Part shown: positions 5,552 to 5,569 of the stretch, piece by piece
Layout: the number at the start of each line of letters is the position of its first letter
How positions within the stretch are numbered: the first letter of the stretch is position 1
Assembly: GCA_027619675.1 (NCBI GenBank)
Contig: JAQCHG010000154.1
Coordinates: 1-5,569 of the forward strand
Reading direction: 5' to 3'
DNA: 5,569 nucleotides
From: Cyanobacteriota bacterium
GTDB taxonomy: Bacteria; Cyanobacteriota; Cyanobacteriia; Phormidesmidales; Phormidesmidaceae
Notes under the pieces: generated by a model
The model's database searches: none
Told to the model about the DNA's origin: nothing
The model's input: only the letters and a program-made list of their open reading frames with translations
Made by a program: the position numbers and the translations under genes

Positions 5552-5569
5552 ATTAGAGACAGATGACCC

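Overview
The window reads as ordinary chromosomal DNA of a cyanobacterium of moderately high GC. The support is three perfect HIP1 octamers (GCGATCGC at 958, 2309 and 2522), a cyanobacterial-type LeuA, a nucleotide cyclase fused to a Ser/Thr kinase, and a pentapeptide-repeat protein with a Leu/Ala/Asp-rich low-complexity segment. The genus cannot be fixed from the sequence alone.

Layout. (1) 1438 down to 1, minus strand: a long ORF cut by the left window edge. It encodes a class III nucleotide cyclase domain followed by a Hanks-type Ser/Thr kinase domain, and all expected cyclase catalytic residues are present. (2) 1439-2023: a divergent intergenic region of 585 bases without a convincing gene but dense in inverted repeats, including a 15-bp stem at 1818-1860 and a chain of partly competing hairpins running up to leuA. 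(3) 2024-3658, plus strand: complete leuA (2-isopropylmalate synthase), closed by a strong intrinsic terminator at 3689-3730. A second, minus-oriented terminator-like hairpin lies at 3750-3774. (4) 3810-5365, plus strand: a compact, translationally coupled cluster. It holds an unrecognised 253-residue protein, a 91-residue pentapeptide-repeat protein overlapping it by 8 bases, and then, after one spacer base and in the next frame, a 174-residue ORF with a 36-bp tandem repeat and a pentapeptide-type C-terminus. (5) 5366-5569: no clear gene, only a weak 67-codon minus-strand ORF.

How the parts fit. The kinase/cyclase protein is a signalling enzyme and leuA is the committed step of leucine synthesis; they are divergent neighbours with no evident functional link. 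The most unusual place is 4564-5365. The two pentapeptide ORFs look like one gene split by a 4-base tandem duplication (ATTG twice at 4831-4838): removing one copy gives a single frame of about 265 residues. Both halves carry the same 17-base ANLQG-coding stretch (4749-4765 and 5188-5204). Whether this is a recent mutation, a phase-variable slip site, a sequencing error or a real two-gene arrangement read by stop-start coupling (TGAtATG) cannot be settled from one sequence.
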